DNA of 64,000 bases from Acanthochlamys bracteata (Eukaryota > Streptophyta > Magnoliopsida > Pandanales > Velloziaceae), in contig CM034134.1 of the NCBI GenBank assembly GCA_019914995.1, forward strand, positions 3,531,645 to 3,595,644, written 5' to 3'. The notes beneath the pieces are model-generated. The model made no database searches. It had not been told where the DNA came from and worked only from the letters and a program-made list of their open reading frames with translations. Both the position numbers and the translations under genes were made by a program. The first letter of the stretch is position 1; each line of letters opens with the position of its first letter. Of this stretch, positions 11,701 through 24,071 are shown one piece after another.

Positions 11701-12649
11701 AACACTAGTCTACTGGTTCTATTTCTATTAGCATATACATAACAAAAAATATGTATATTCACATTACTCAACACTACTATCCATTCACCAACAAAAAATA
11801 TGGATAGTGTATACACAACTCTACTAACCATTCACCACGAACGTTCAACACACAAACAGATGAAAAGAAAACTTTAAATTTTCATATTCCTCAAATGCTT
11901 AAACCAAACTCAATTTGGTTATGTGGTTGCATCCATACATCATCTCATACATTAATTGGAAATGAATAAAGAAAAGCTTGGTTTTTTTTACAACGAAGCA
12001 CCCTAGCTAGCTATCTAAAACACCATCCCTGCAACAAACAAAGCAAATAATTTTATTATAAGATAGAGCAAAAAATATATATGTTTTCAAAAATCCTAAA
12101 TTTAAATATGCATTAACAGAGCCAACTTCTCTATGGATTGGATTCATAATATATGTTGGTAGCAGCATATAGAAGACACATTAATAATATTACAGTATGG
12201 GCAACCAGAAGAGCATGAGTTCAAACAAAAGAGCATTACATTAATAACATTACAGTATGGGCAACCAGATGAGCATGATTTCAAACATTACATTAAAACA
12301 TTACATATATGCTGGATTCATAAATTCAAACAGAAGAGCATGAGTTCAGATGCATGGGCAAGCAACGACAGAGTTGTTGTACAACTTGGAAAACCAAAAA
12401 CACATTGGTGGTTTTTTTAATTTTGTTAAAGTATAACTACTTCAAAGCTATTGCTGAAAAGTAAATTTGTAAAATAAAACTAATAATGAAACATTAATCA
12501 GTCAACAAAAAAAATAATGAAAAAAACCAAGCAATAAATATATCTTTCTCTAGCTGAAATAAAGTAAAACTAATTTTTAAAAGAAGCACATAATGAAATT
12601 ACTATATAGATGGTCTAGTAGCATTCATGAGAAATGATACTTTTTCTTC

Positions 12650-13860
12650 ATTTTCACGGAGGCGTCGTCTAGTCTGAAGGAGTTCATTTTGTTGCTTCTC
12701 AAGCTCAGCCTGTTGTCTTTCATTTTTTTTCCTCTAAAATTACAATCTGATCATTGAAAACTAAATTTTCGTATGCTTGGGTAGAGGAACCAGCAGAACG
12801 GATGTTAGACGGCTTAGGTCCACGCCTACGTCCACGAATATATCCGCGTGCTTTCCCAAGCACCGATAGGCATATCTATTCATCATCGATTGCGTTCCCT
12901 TCCTCTTTAGACTTGGTCTGCATCTCTACCATTTGATTCTGTATTTTATTTAAAACAAAATAACATAGCATATTGTAAACCTTAACTCTTAAGGTTAGTC
13001 GCAAAAAAATTGTATATAAAGGACATAACTTTCATAATTCGAATGCGACTCCTCCGATATCCAACTGCCCTTTTTATCTTTTGCATTTGAAATATGCGTC
13101 TCTTTATACAAATCAATAAATTGGCATTCAACAAATTGTAAAGAGAATCAATACAAGTTAATTAGTTAAAGTCCTATTGTCTTTGTTATATTAATGCAAT
13201 TACTTAGAAAACTATAACAAAATACCTTCTGTCATTGTATTGCCACAAAAGTGCAAGAGCCTGTTTTGTGCTTACTGTTATTCTTTACACGAGCAGCTTT
13301 TGCTTTTTTCGATTTTCTCTGCATATAACCAATGATAAGCATATTATCCATAGATTAAAAAAATGCAGCAAAACTTTAGATAAACGAATCTTACTCCATT
13401 CTAGCAAATCAAATTGATCGCATACCAAGATCCATTCTTCATGTCGGGCTGCTTTAAGATATTATGTAAACATGTTAAGATCCCAGGATCAGACAAATGT
13501 CACTCAAACTTGTCCTGCGATAATAAAAGAAAATTGTTAGCAACTGTCAAACCTTAATAAAGTAGATTATGCCAACTTTAAGATACTTACAACCATCATG
13601 GAATAAATCTCATTCTTTATAGATTGATCAATCTTACTCCAACCTTTAGTATTTTTACGGAAGCATTAGTACGAATCAGATATGCCATCTCCCTTGCGAA
13701 CCAACTTACGTGTTCACCGACTGGCCTCCATATGCCATTTGGGATATCAACCTTGACTTTATTCTTATTTCTCAATATATACATTTTCAAGTCACTGCAT
13801 CTATTGCCCGCTCGCGGACGTTGCGTTTGTGTGTCAACAGACCCTATTTAGAGGACAACT
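12650..13860 (-). pseudogene. CACTA second protein, Transposase_24-like, exon pieces
   Basis: Minus-strand pieces read: VKVDIPNGIWRPVGEHVSWL (about 13770-13711), FECHLSDPGILTCLHNILK (about 13512-13456), ARVKNNSKHKTGSCTF (about 13300-13250) and LGKARGYIRGRRRGPKPSNI (about 12866-12805). These are typical of the plant Ptta/En/Spm transposase family, and the AT-rich gaps between them look like introns. There is a stop between the MQTKSKEEGN-like text and LGKARG, so function is unlikely. A low-complexity stretch rich in Gln, Glu and Thr codons follows the GRG motif. Confidence 0.6.
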
Positions 13861-14135
13861 ATAAGATGCAATAATTAGTAAATGGTGAAGTTTATTTATA
13901 AAAACTTACTGCTACTAGAGCCATCAGGATCCTAAGTCTCCAAATCAGAGATATTCTGGGTTGATTGTAGTGACAACCGTCTTCTATTAGATGTTGCCGG
14001 TGTCATAAAGATAAATAAAAAAAAAGCAGGACATTTATACAAAGTTCTATATATCCAAAAAAAAATTGAGAGTTAAAATTAAATAAAAAAAATAAATGTA
14101 TAAGGTTGAGTTTAATCTCACGTGTGACTTATAAT

Positions 14136-14588
14136 TCAATTGCAATCATCATCACTATAGTTACACTCTTCCGAGTTTTCGTTTTCATTTTGATCATCAT
14201 TAGGATGAATGCCTTCTTGGTTGTCCAAATCCTCAATCACTTCATGATTAAGTTCAACTACCTTATTTAGATGATCTATTTCTATACTATCATCTCCATT
14301 TCTTATGTTCGAACATTCCACTTCTTGATAGGCATCATTATCGATGATGATTGCTTTTTCATCAACATGTGTGTCTTCTTCATCTCCGCCCCCTCCAAAC
14401 AACGAGGGATGATATAAATATCGATGTTGTGATTGTTGTGCAACAATCCAATAGTTATCTTGCTTCGTATCTTGAAGATAAAACACTTGAGTCACAGTCA
14501 TAGAAAATACGAACGGATTATTTTGATACCATCTCTTGGTAAGGCCAACGGTGAGGAGACTGGTCGCTACATTAGGATACTTGGGCAC
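14136..14588 (-). pseudogene. CACTA transposase C-terminal part, DUF4216-like
   Basis: A 150-codon open frame on the minus strand. It starts PKYPNVATSLLTVGLTKRWY, then NNPFVFSMTVTQVFYLQDTK, DNYWIVAQQ and an acidic Asn/Asp/Glu-rich tail. The NPFV...QVFYLQD...W pattern matches the DUF4216 region found after TNP2 in CACTA elements. The true N-terminus lies in another exon to the right, which I could not read cleanly. Confidence 0.6.
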
Positions 14589-14830
14589 TCATACCTAGAT
14601 TAGATTTTGTTGTTGTCTTCGCTGCTTAGTGAAATATGCATAGTGGTGATCCATGCAGATTCTTAACTTTGGGTTTCCCCTCATAAGTCTGTACTCCCCT
14701 AGTGGTTACATTTGCCCCATGTCTTAATTCGCTATACAAGTTTGGAAGAACCAAGCATGCTTGTAATACTTTAGTTGTACAGTTACCAGTTGTGGAACTG
14801 TCTTAGGTACGTCCCAGTTATCCATCCATA

Positions 14831-16789
14831 GCATATACTGGTTTAAGAGTCAACGTTAATCGCTAATGGGTATATGTTCACTCATTTAATTCTTACTTAT
14901 TTAACAACCTGTTTAGCAATGATCGTTTGATCGTTTTTTTATTTGTTGTCTATCTATGTTAACTTTATTTACTTAGCTATTGAGTATTTACCTAATTACT
15001 AATTGTAGTTTGATACGTCTTATATAATTATTTAGTAACATGGTTTTTGTTCACTATTTTTGTTATTAATATTCTAATGAATGTGTTTTCAATAAGTGAT
15101 CGCTATTACTTACACAAATGAGGTCATCATGTTTAGCTAAACTTTATTGCATAAGCATTGACTATTACACATTGTGTTCATGAAATCATATCATTTCTAC
15201 TAAGGATTAGTCAGTACAGAACTATTCGAGATGTTTATCAGATCTGCAGAATATCAACTAAATAGGGGAGGTGAATTGAGTTGTGACAAAATAAAGCTTA
15301 AATGTTCTCTATTTAAAATGTCAATCACTAACTGATTAGCAATCAGTCGACTATAGAATTGCTGTTACATAACTAAGTATAAATAGTAACACGCACTAAA
15401 GATGTTAACACAACAAACTTAAACGAAACAAACACATGTGCTAAGAGATTTTACGTTGTTTGTACCGCAGTACTTACATCCACATCGCTTGAAACTTGAA
15501 TGAAAGCCACTAACATCAACTCAACGTACAGTCGCCAAGACTTGATTTTCTAAAACACTTGTTTTGCTTCTTGTCATACCATATTTGAACTTTATTAAAG
15601 AAATCTCCATTTGGTTGTCACAGTTGAAAGACATTAGTGTTGAAAGTGGGCTTCTCGATAAGTTTCAATATTAGGTGAAATTCTGCTTCTAATTTTATCC
15701 AGCTTATGTGTCTAGGGGGCTCAATGTAGGCATGTTGAAAGCTTAACAATTATTCTCAAATAGGTTATCATCAAAATACTTGAGATCCCGAACATGAGAC
15801 TTAGTAGGATCAAACCATTATGTTCCTGCACTTTGTTGCACATAGAAAGATAAGGATGAGATAACTAGGTAATGTATTAGAAACATTACATTTTTTCATC
15901 TTGCAAATTTCATTTCACTATGATGAGGCTCACGCTTTCTGTTCTATGATCTCCCTCAGATAGTTCGAAAGCTGGTAGAGAAGAAATGGATATGGAATCA
16001 TCATCTGAACTGTGCATTGATGGTACTATATAATCCCTAATATTATATTGCATGTAATTGGATCTGTGATTTTTGAGGGGTTTGTGCTACTTTTGGTTTT
16101 ATTATTCTAAGAGTCCATAATTAGTTTTGGTGTAATAAATAATTTTGGGTACTTACATTGGCCAAGTGGTGAGCTACTAGAAGCTAGTAGAAGATCTGTA
16201 TATTCTAATTGGTGGTTTACGTCATTCTTACTTTTGGATACTATTGGATTTAAATATTTTATTAATGTACAGATATTATCATGAGTTCTTAAAGGAGGTT
16301 CCATCAAACGTTTGTGTAATTCGGCATGTATTGTTATTGGGTTACGCTCAACGTCAGTTTCTATTAGACTTACTGGATTGTGTCAAGCTTGGGCCTTATC
16401 CAAGCTTGGTTCAGGCCAGTACCAAACATGGGCTGGGATTAGATCATGACAGAGATTGCCTAAAGCATAAGGCATTCAACCTCTGACCTCATGATTTTAG
16501 GAGCCACCAGTTGAAGAATCATTATCTCATTCACTATTGTGTCATATATACTTTATTTTATATAAAAAATTGATTAAAAGAGCCTTGCGAAAAACTTTTT
16601 TTTATTTTCCTTATTTTTAGTTTTCTGCATAGTTAGAGCATTTTTTATAAAAACTTGATTTTTTGAGAGAGTTTTTGCAAATGTCTACCTAGATTAGAAA
16701 TCCAAGACTTTGAAGTTTGTTCACGAAAATTTTCAAAATACTTTTGTGTAGCCAATTGCTATAGACTTACAAATGAAGTTAGCATACAG
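14831..16789. other. Unassigned repeat-like DNA between CACTA and Copia B
   Basis: Mostly non-coding. Text near 15260-15290 (ggggaggtgaattgagtt) echoes the end of the SIRE-type LTR, so an old LTR fragment is possible. The 80-codon frame at 16244-16486 resembles nothing I know and is probably chance. Confidence 0.4.
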
Positions 16790-17180
16790 TGTTGGAAAAA
16801 TATTACAAATAGCAAGAATGGAGACTTGAAACATTTATATGATACGCTTCATTAAAGCATTATTTGCACCCTCTCAAAGATTGCTTTTGGGTATCTCTAT
16901 CCAAATAGCTTCTAGGATATGACAAGCTTTTAGAGTTTTTGAACAAAATAAGAATGAAAAAACTCTCTAACTTAGATTTCAAAGAACATTTCTGGTTTGT
17001 ATAATGCTTTGACAACATTTCAAACACTTTTACATTCATACAACTACCAATAACTACCAAAAAACTATCAAATGAATTTCAACCACTAATTCAATAATCT
17101 TATTTCAAAAGAAAATAACTACCAATAACTAATTTCAAATCATTATTTATTTACTTACTTATATTTAAATAATTCTAAGA
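16790..17180 (-). repeat. 3' LTR of Copia B
   Basis: 391 bp pairing with 21333-21714. Shared text includes ggagacttgaaaca, aagaatgaaaaaactctct and caaatcattgtttat-like sequence. Confidence 0.85.
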
Positions 17181-17753
17181 ATCCCCTACTTGTTTGAATA
17201 TCAAAAAAGCAAACTTCAACTAAAAATTACAATGTTTATACATAAAGTAAGGTATCTTTCCATTTGAACCCGACCTTATTGTAAATACCACAAAGTATCT
17301 ATCTAAATCCTAGGTAGTAGAAAACTTTCAACCAATTATTCTCTTTGACAGCCCCGGTGAAACAACACACATAATTATTGATTTGTTCTTTGCTTTCCAT
17401 GTCAAACTCGCTTAGCACTTTTGCTAGCCATGTGCTCATCCTGTTTCATGAACTTTATTGAGTAAACTCCAAATCTCATTTAAGGTAACACCACCTCTAA
17501 GTTCACCTCTAAGTTCACATAGGTGAAATTCTTCCAGTATCTATGTTACATTAAGTTACTTGTCATATTGATTGAACCTCATTAAAAGTTCAAAAACTTA
17601 CCCCTCAAACTATAACAACCAGCACTATACATCTTTTATGTGACTTTATTTACTATTAGTGCTGAAACTATCAATGTATCAATAACTTGTTTTTTTCCAT
17701 TAAACCTGTTATTAGTCATTTTCTATATTAGGTTGGTTTGCCATTATTGGACT

Positions 17754-18131
17754 TTAATTAACGAGTTTTAGTCCCATCCTTCTCAATGTCCATCTTACTA
17801 ATTCTCTATGAGAGGCCTTGGTGAAAGGATCAGCCAAGTTTTCACTAGATTTTACAAATGTGAGAGAAATAACTCCATTCTTAATTAATTTTCTCACATA
17901 ATCATGTCTTAGACTAATATGTCTAGAATTTCTAAAATATATTTCATTATATGCACGAGCTAAAGAAGCTTGACTATCACAATGAATAGATATAGAAGAC
18001 ATATCTTTAATCATAGGGATTTCTAAAAGAAGATCCCGAAGCCACTCAGCATCTTTCCTTGTTTTGCCAAAGCAACAAATTCTGATTCCATAGTTGAGTA
18101 TGTAATGCATATTTATTTCTTTGATTTCCAA
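17754..18131 (-). pseudogene. Copia B RNase H
   Basis: A 125-codon frame carrying the Copia RNase H signatures: AEWLRDLLLEIP, IHCDSQASLARA, then RHISLRHDYVRKLIKNGVI, and a stretch reading SSENLADPFTKA. The segment before it continues in another frame at 18142-18394, so the polyprotein is broken. Confidence 0.75.
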
Positions 18132-18139
18132 GAAACTGC

Positions 18140-18960
18140 ACCTACTCCAAGAGTAAACACCTAACCTGAGGTAGACTTATTGACTCCTGTACTCGACATC
18201 CATCTAGCATTTGTATATCCTTCCAAGGTAGTAGGGAATTTTGAATATTGTAGATTTTGATTCTTAATTTGCTTAAGATAAGCAAGAACTCTACCAATGG
18301 CCTTCCAATTTCCAACATTTGCATTGCTAGTAAATTTGCTTAATTTACTAATAGCAAAAGCAATGTCTTGTCTTTTACATTGCAATGCATACATTAGACT
18401 TCCAACAACACTTGCATACTCAAGTTATACAATTGCTCTTCCATCATTCTTAGCAAGTTTGATACTTGAATCAAAAGATGTATTAGCCTCTTTAATTTTC
18501 AAGTGATCAAACTTGTTTAAAACTTTCTCTATATAGAGGGATTGGCTAAGTAGATAACCCCCACTATTTTTTGTTATTTTGATACCTAGGATGGTATCCA
18601 CTTGTCCAAGATCTTTCATTTTAAATGTGGAAGATAGAAACATCTTCATTTCTATTATGCCTTTCATGTCATTGCTCAAAATTAGCATGTCATCTACATA
18701 AAGGTAAATAAAAATGATACATTCATTACACACCTTATTATACAAACATTTATCACAAGTGTTATGTATAAGACCATTAGAGAAAATAGCAGAATCAAAT
18801 GTTTCATGCCATTGTTTTGGTGCTTGAGTTAAACCATACAACGATTTAAAAAGTTTATGTACTTTATTTTCATTTCTAGGTGAACAATCCCTTCCGGTTG
18901 TCCCATGTAAACTTCCTCATCTAGATCACCATTTAAAAATGTTATTATTACATCCATTTG
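18140..18960 (-). pseudogene. Copia B reverse transcriptase
   Basis: The frame 18425-18841 reads MYGLTQAPKQWHETFDSAIF, then LYVDDMLIL (catalytic YVDD), FKMKDLG and LGIKITK. The next piece, ALQCKRQDIAFAISKLSKF, continues in the frame 18161-18394 (GRVLAYLK). Stops separate the pieces. Confidence 0.75.
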
Positions 18961-19483
18961 ATGAACATAAAGATCATAATGCTAAAGCAAACAACATTCT
19001 AGTTGAAGTTATTCTTGCCACATGAGCATATGTATCAAAATAATAAATTCCTTTTTTTTGTTTAAAACTCCGGCCACTAATCTCACTTTAAATGCATGAA
19101 GAGTACCATCAGTATGTTATTTTCTTCTACCCAATTGCAACCAGTAGGTTTAGAACCCGGAGGTAAATCAACAAGTTCCAGGTATGGTTTGACATAATAG
19201 AATCCGTTTCATTGTTTTTGCTTCCTCCCAAGAAGCAGAATCTCTTGAAGACATGGCTTCTTTATAAGTTTTAGGATCATCTTCAATTTGAAGAATAATA
19301 GAAATTTGTGTTATGATTTTCTCTCTATTCCCTTCTACCAAGTAAAGGAAATAAGTTGAGAATAAACCTCATCTAATCCTAATTCTTTTGCTTTTCGAAC
19401 ACTTTTGTTTTTTTGAGGTTCACTAGGTTGTTCAACAACCTTTGAAGATGTCTCCTTAAGTGACCGTCCATTAATAGGAGTAT

Positions 19484-20241
19484 CTAATTCAGATTCTCCT
19501 TTAATAGGAGTTTGAGATTTATTTCAGAAGCTAATAATTTCTCAAAAAACTCCACATCTCTTAATTCTATTATCATATTAGATTCCAAATCTAAGAGTCT
19601 GTATGCTTTACTATTTGTAGAATATCCTATCAAAACATATCTTATCCCTTTAGGACCCAACTTGCTCCTTTTAGGATTTGTGTTCTTGAAATATGCAAGA
19701 CAAACCCATACTTTAAAATAACCAATATTTGGCTTTCTTCTATTCCAACTCATATGGAGAGATTTTGTTCATTTTCATATGAATTCTATTTAGAATATGA
19801 CATGCAGTAAGAAGAGCTTCATCCTATAAATTAAATGACAGCATAACATTAACCTTTTCTAAAAATGTTTGATGTTTTCATTTTGCTGAACCATTTTGTT
19901 TACGTCTATGAGGTGTTGAACATTGATGTATGATTCCATGTTGTTCACAAAACATAAAATCATTTGAAAAATATTCACCACCTCTGTCACTTTTAAGAAT
20001 TTAAATTTTCCTTTCTAATTGGTTTTCAACCTTAGCTTTGTAAACTTTTGAAAGCATTAAAAGCTTCATCTTTATACTTTAGCAAATAGACATATGTAAA
20101 TTTAGAACGATCATCAATGAATGTAATAACATATCTATTACTGCCTCTAGTTAACATACCATTTAGTTCACAAATATCTGTATGCACAAGATCTAACAAT
20201 TCAGAAGTTCTTTCCACGTTATGAAAATATTTCTTTTTCAA
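19484..20241 (-). pseudogene. Copia B integrase and connector
   Basis: 20032-20241 carries SELLDLVHTDICELNG and YVITFIDDRSKFTYVYLLK, the integrase core start. 19484-19753 carries KVWVCLAYF, KLGPKGIRYVLIGYS and KAYRLLDLESN, the region just after the integrase core. Between them the sequence is readable only with frameshifts. Confidence 0.7.
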
Positions 20242-20643
20242 TTTAGATTCAATACATAATTCACATTTTCAAAATTTTTTAACATTACATGAAATTCAAC
20301 TGCATTTAATCATTCTTTTCATAGTACTAATCCCATAAGAAAGTAGAATCTAGCATATAAGCAGATGAAATAATATTATTATTATTGTCAACAATACATA
20401 ACTTGGCCATTCCATCACAAGAATAGACTTTTCCAATAAAAATACCAATGGTAAAATTAATGTTCCTGATTCATACACTGCTTTAATCCTAGATTTTCCT
20501 AAAAGATCTCCACTGGCTAAGTTCCTATTCTTATCAGGGACATGAAGTACATTGGCTATTACATTTCTTTCCATAAGTAAAAATAAGATCTACATTTCCT
20601 TTACCAACCACCTTAGAGCGGGCTTCATTTCCATCTGAATTTC

Positions 20644-21230
20644 TTATCCATTATTGACTTCATGAAAAGTTTTGAACAAAAACTTATCATAAGAGACATT
20701 CACTGTAGCACAAATGTCGTACCACCATCCTTGAACTTTTCCTAGGATGGTATTGATTTCGCTCACAACAGTGATAATCTCTTCCTCCGTAATGGAGTTC
20801 ACCTTGGGTGCTTCCTCATTTGATTTTCTTTCGAAATTTGCATTCCCGAGTATAATGCCCTGGTTTGCCACAAACACAGCAGTAGTCTTTCTTTTGGTGA
20901 TTTTTGGGATTTGTTGAATTTTCTTTTCACCCTTTTTTGGACCCAACATTTTTTTCCTTATGTAAGTCACTCTTATTGGAATGATTGGGCTTATTCATAG
21001 CATTTGCTTTAGAACCACCATCACGAGAGTCATCAATATTATCTCTTTTCCTTGACTCTTCTCTATGTGAAGATGTTTCTGAAATTACTCCAAAGAAAAA
21101 TCTTCGGAACTATGAAGAATCATTTTTCTGTAATTCTTCTAAGTTGGTGGTAATTTTGAAATTATTGCACCCACCTAAAAAGCCTCAGGAAGTTCAATTT
21201 TCATAGCCCTTGGTTTGTTCTAGCGAGTTA
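20644..21230 (-). pseudogene. Copia B gag C-terminal part and zinc knuckle
   Basis: A frame at 20644-20970 follows a Lys-rich stretch with knuckle-like text (FVANQGIILGNANF, cysteines lost) and a protease-side WWYDICATVNV, where D-S-G is expected but Cys and Ala stand instead. Upstream text to about 21230 resembles a gag C-terminal region. Most of the gag N-terminus is missing. Confidence 0.55.
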
Positions 21231-21332
21231 AAATTTGTTCCATCGAAAAGATCAAGACAAACAAGATCTTGATTCATCAGTTTGATGGTGACAACAGAAG
21301 TTTCTATCTCCATCAAAATTATGCTTTAAGAT

Positions 21333-21714
21333 TGTTGGAAAAAATTGAAAATACTAGGACTGGAGACTTGAAACACATATATGATACGCCTTGCTTAAAG
21401 CGTTACTTGCACCCGCTCAAAGATTGTTTTCGGATATCTCTATGCAAATCACTTCTAGAATATGTCAAGCCTTTAGAGTTTTTGCACAAAGCAAGAATGA
21501 AAAAACTCTCTCACTTAGATTTTAATGAACATTTCTGGTTGTCTAATGATTTAACAACTTTTCAAAACACCTTTTCATTCATATAACTACTAAATAAGCT
21601 ACCAAATGAATTTCAAGCACTAATTCAAAAATCTTCATTCAAAAGAAAATAACTGCTAATACTAATTATCAAATCATTGTTTATCTATTTATTTATATTT
21701 AAATAATTCTAACA
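21333..21714 (-). repeat. 5' LTR of Copia B
   Basis: 382 bp with TG/CA ends on the minus strand, pairing with 16790-17180. Confidence 0.85.
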
Positions 21715-21836
21715 TATAGTACTGATTTGAGTGAGGTGAGTGTTGTTTCGATAGTTAGTGCAGTTGAAGGCCATCATGATTTTTAGATGGTATGTGTGAT
21801 ATCGTTTAGGAAAGATAAGACATAAGGGTTGAATTC

Positions 21837-23258
21837 TGTTGGAACTATAAGGATAATTTTGATGATAACAACGAATTAAGAATTAGGATTTATATTAGAC
21901 TAATAATTTGAAAACAAGTTCTGCAGGATTAAGATAAACAAAGATCATTTTATTTACAGCAGATAAGAACAGCCATCATACAGCCAACTGTCATCCTACT
22001 ACAAATTAAACAGCATACGAAACAGAGGATGCCATAGTCACATTGCAGTCAGCTGCTTAACCACTAAAGCACAAGAAGACCTCTCTGTTTCGAAACAGAT
22101 CTTTGGGTTCAACGGCAACAAAACTTTCCTTGCTTCAAAAATCTTCTTGACTCACAACGCATTGAAGCAATTCAAATAGAAGATCTACAACGAGCAAAAA
22201 GCATCTTCAATTTCACAGAAATGGAAAGCTCAATAATCAAGAGAAGAAAGCACATTATACAAGTCAAGCAGTCAACCAGCGATGCATTAAATATGGACAA
22301 GCCAAATCAGCTCATCGAGTCTCAGACAGAAGCTTAGCTAAATCAAGCTTTTAACCACTGTCGGCAAATTCAAATTTCTACAACGCATTTAATGCTACGG
22401 AGATTTGCACAAAGACAGCCGAAAGAAACTTGGAGGCGGTTGATTAACCACTGGACAAAACCACTTCCTCTCGAACGTGAAGAACCACCAATGAAAAAGA
22501 GCGCCAACGGCAACGTTCCTCAACGGTTCCTGCACAAGAAGAAACTCTATAAGAAGGGAGTCACAGCAACGAAGAAAGGGTAGTAGAGAGAACACAAGCA
22601 AAACTGAAACAAACAAGAATTCAACTCTACTCAAACAATCAAAAACTTGCTGCTGATCACACTGAAAAAATCTCTCTCAGCAACCTCTCTGATCATCTCA
22701 TCTGAAACACTTCATAAACACATAACCCTCATGAGATAGATCCTGTGCTCAATTTCAGTTTACTTTTCTTATAACCTTTTACTGACAATTGTGAAGCTGG
22801 TGCTGCGGGCACCAGGAAAGGAAACTCAGGTGGAGCTTGGTGTAAGCTCTTAGACCTTGTAATAGAGCTAGCAAATCAGCCAGGGGGACAGGTGTGTCCA
22901 GTAGACTGTTAGGGGTTGTCTTGGCGAAGAAACCCGGTAAAGCAAGTGTGCTTGGTGAAACACTTTGCTATAGGTGTATTTGTAGCTTATTAAAGGTTTA
23001 GTGAAGCTTTGGCTCTGGTGATAGAGCGACCGTAGATGTAGGCAAAGGGGTTTTGCCGAACCACATTAAATATCCTGAGTACTACTCTTTCTTACTTATG
23101 TCAGTAAACACTCTAACTCTCACTATCTGCAGGTTACAGTATTGACACAACCGGCTGTAAGCTTGCTACTAGTAGGATAACAAAATTTGATAAAAATTTT
23201 ATTGACTAACTCAATTCACCCCTCCCCTCTTGAGTTAATCTTACAGGAAAATCTAACA
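21837..23258 (+). repeat. 5' LTR of the SIRE-type element
   Basis: TGTTGGAACTATAAGG to aaatctaaCA. It shares its last 400 bp (gtgtgtccagtag, gaagaaacccggtaa, ctcaattcacccctccc) with the solo LTR at 32919-34954. Short open frames at 22392-22634 on both strands are LTR shadows. Confidence 0.85.
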
Positions 23259-23320
23259 ATTGGTATCAGAGCAGGTCTCCTAAAATCAAAGGTCTAAAAA
23301 CCTTGAGGTAAAAGATCCTT

Positions 23321-23859
23321 ATGGCTAACTTTGTTCCTATAACTTTTGAAGGTAGATCTTCCAATAGACCACCATTCTTTGATGGAACAAACTATGGCTA
23401 CTGGAAAACCAAATGACAATCTTTATTCGGGCACAAGACTTCACTATGGAAGATCATATGAGACGGACCAATCGTACCAACCAAAACAGGCCCAGATGGA
23501 ATACGAATCCCCAAGGCTGAACGTGAATACAATGATGAAGATAACAAGCTCATATCAATGAATGACAGAGCAATGAACTTTCTCTACTGTGCACTAGATC
23601 CTAATGAGTTTAACCGAATCAGCGCTTGCAACACCGCCAAAGAAATATGGGATCAGCTAGAGGTAACGCATGAAGGAACCACTCAAGTCAAGGAAACCAG
23701 AGTGAACCTGCTCATGCATGAGTATGAAAACTTCAAAATGATCCGAGGTGAGTCAATTACTCAAATGTTTACTAGATTCACTAACATTACAAATCCTATA
23801 AAGAATCTAGGAAAAGTCTTCAAACCCGAAGAACTGAAATGGAAGATATTAAGAGCTGT
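23321..23859 (+). pseudogene. Copia gag (UBN2-type) fragment
   Basis: Starts MANFVPITFEGRSSNRPPFF at 23321, then DGTNYGYWKTK and an early stop from a one-base loss. The text resumes in another frame as AMNFLYCALDPNEFNRISAC, then AKEIWDQLEVTHEGTTQVKE. It ends abruptly at the LTR junction. Zinc knuckle and pol are absent. Confidence 0.8.
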
Positions 23860-24071
23860 GGGGTTTTACCGAACCACGTTAAATATCTTGAGTACTACTC
23901 TTTCTTACTTATGTCAGTAAACACTCTAACTCTCTCTGTCTACAGGTTACAGTATTGACACAGCCGGCTGTAAGCTTACTGCCAGTAGGATAACAAAATC
24001 TGATAAAAATTTTATTGACTAACTCAATTCACCCCTCCCCTCTTGAGTTAATCTTACAGAAAAATCTAACA
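23860..24071 (+). repeat. 3' LTR remnant of the SIRE-type element
   Basis: Matches the last 210 bp of the 5' LTR from ggggttttrccgaaccac onward. Confidence 0.8.

Larger units (their letters stand above)
11196..14830 (-). mobile_element. CACTA (En/Spm-type) DNA transposon, one terminus seen
   Basis: Starts with the terminus CACTACTATAAAAAATAAC at 11196, followed by 500 bp of subterminal repeats built on ccgact and gtcgg. Inside, on the minus strand, are a DUF4216-like segment (14136-14588) and Transposase_24-like segments (12650-13860), the order seen in plant CACTA elements. I found no matching TAGTG terminus to the right, so the right limit is approximate and the element is probably truncated. 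Confidence 0.7.
16790..21714 (-). mobile_element. Ty1/Copia retrotransposon with both LTRs (Copia B)
   Basis: Minus-strand element, 4.9 kb. LTRs are 21714-21333 (5') and 17180-16790 (3'), with ends TGTTAGAATTAT...TTCCAACA. Flanks are tacag (16785-16789) and tatag (21715-21719), a 5-bp target duplication with one change. The internal order is gag, zinc knuckle, integrase, RT, RNase H, as in Copia, but stops and frameshifts interrupt all of it. The 3' LTR last bases have mutated (taaga for taaca). Confidence 0.85.
21837..24071 (+). mobile_element. Internally deleted SIRE-type Copia element
   Basis: A full 1,422-bp 5' LTR (21837-23258), the primer site attggtatcagagcagg next to it, a gag fragment, then a direct join at about 23860 to the last 210 bp of the 3' LTR, ending at 24071. 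The 5-bp duplication aattc lies on both sides (21832-21836 and 24072-24076). Pol and most of the 3' LTR are gone. Long LTRs and the gag type suggest the SIRE/Maximus lineage. Confidence 0.85.

Noticed and set aside
22392-22634. Opposing frames inside the SIRE-type LTR
   Set aside because: They lie wholly within the 5' LTR, and the related solo LTR at 32919-34954 does not keep either frame.
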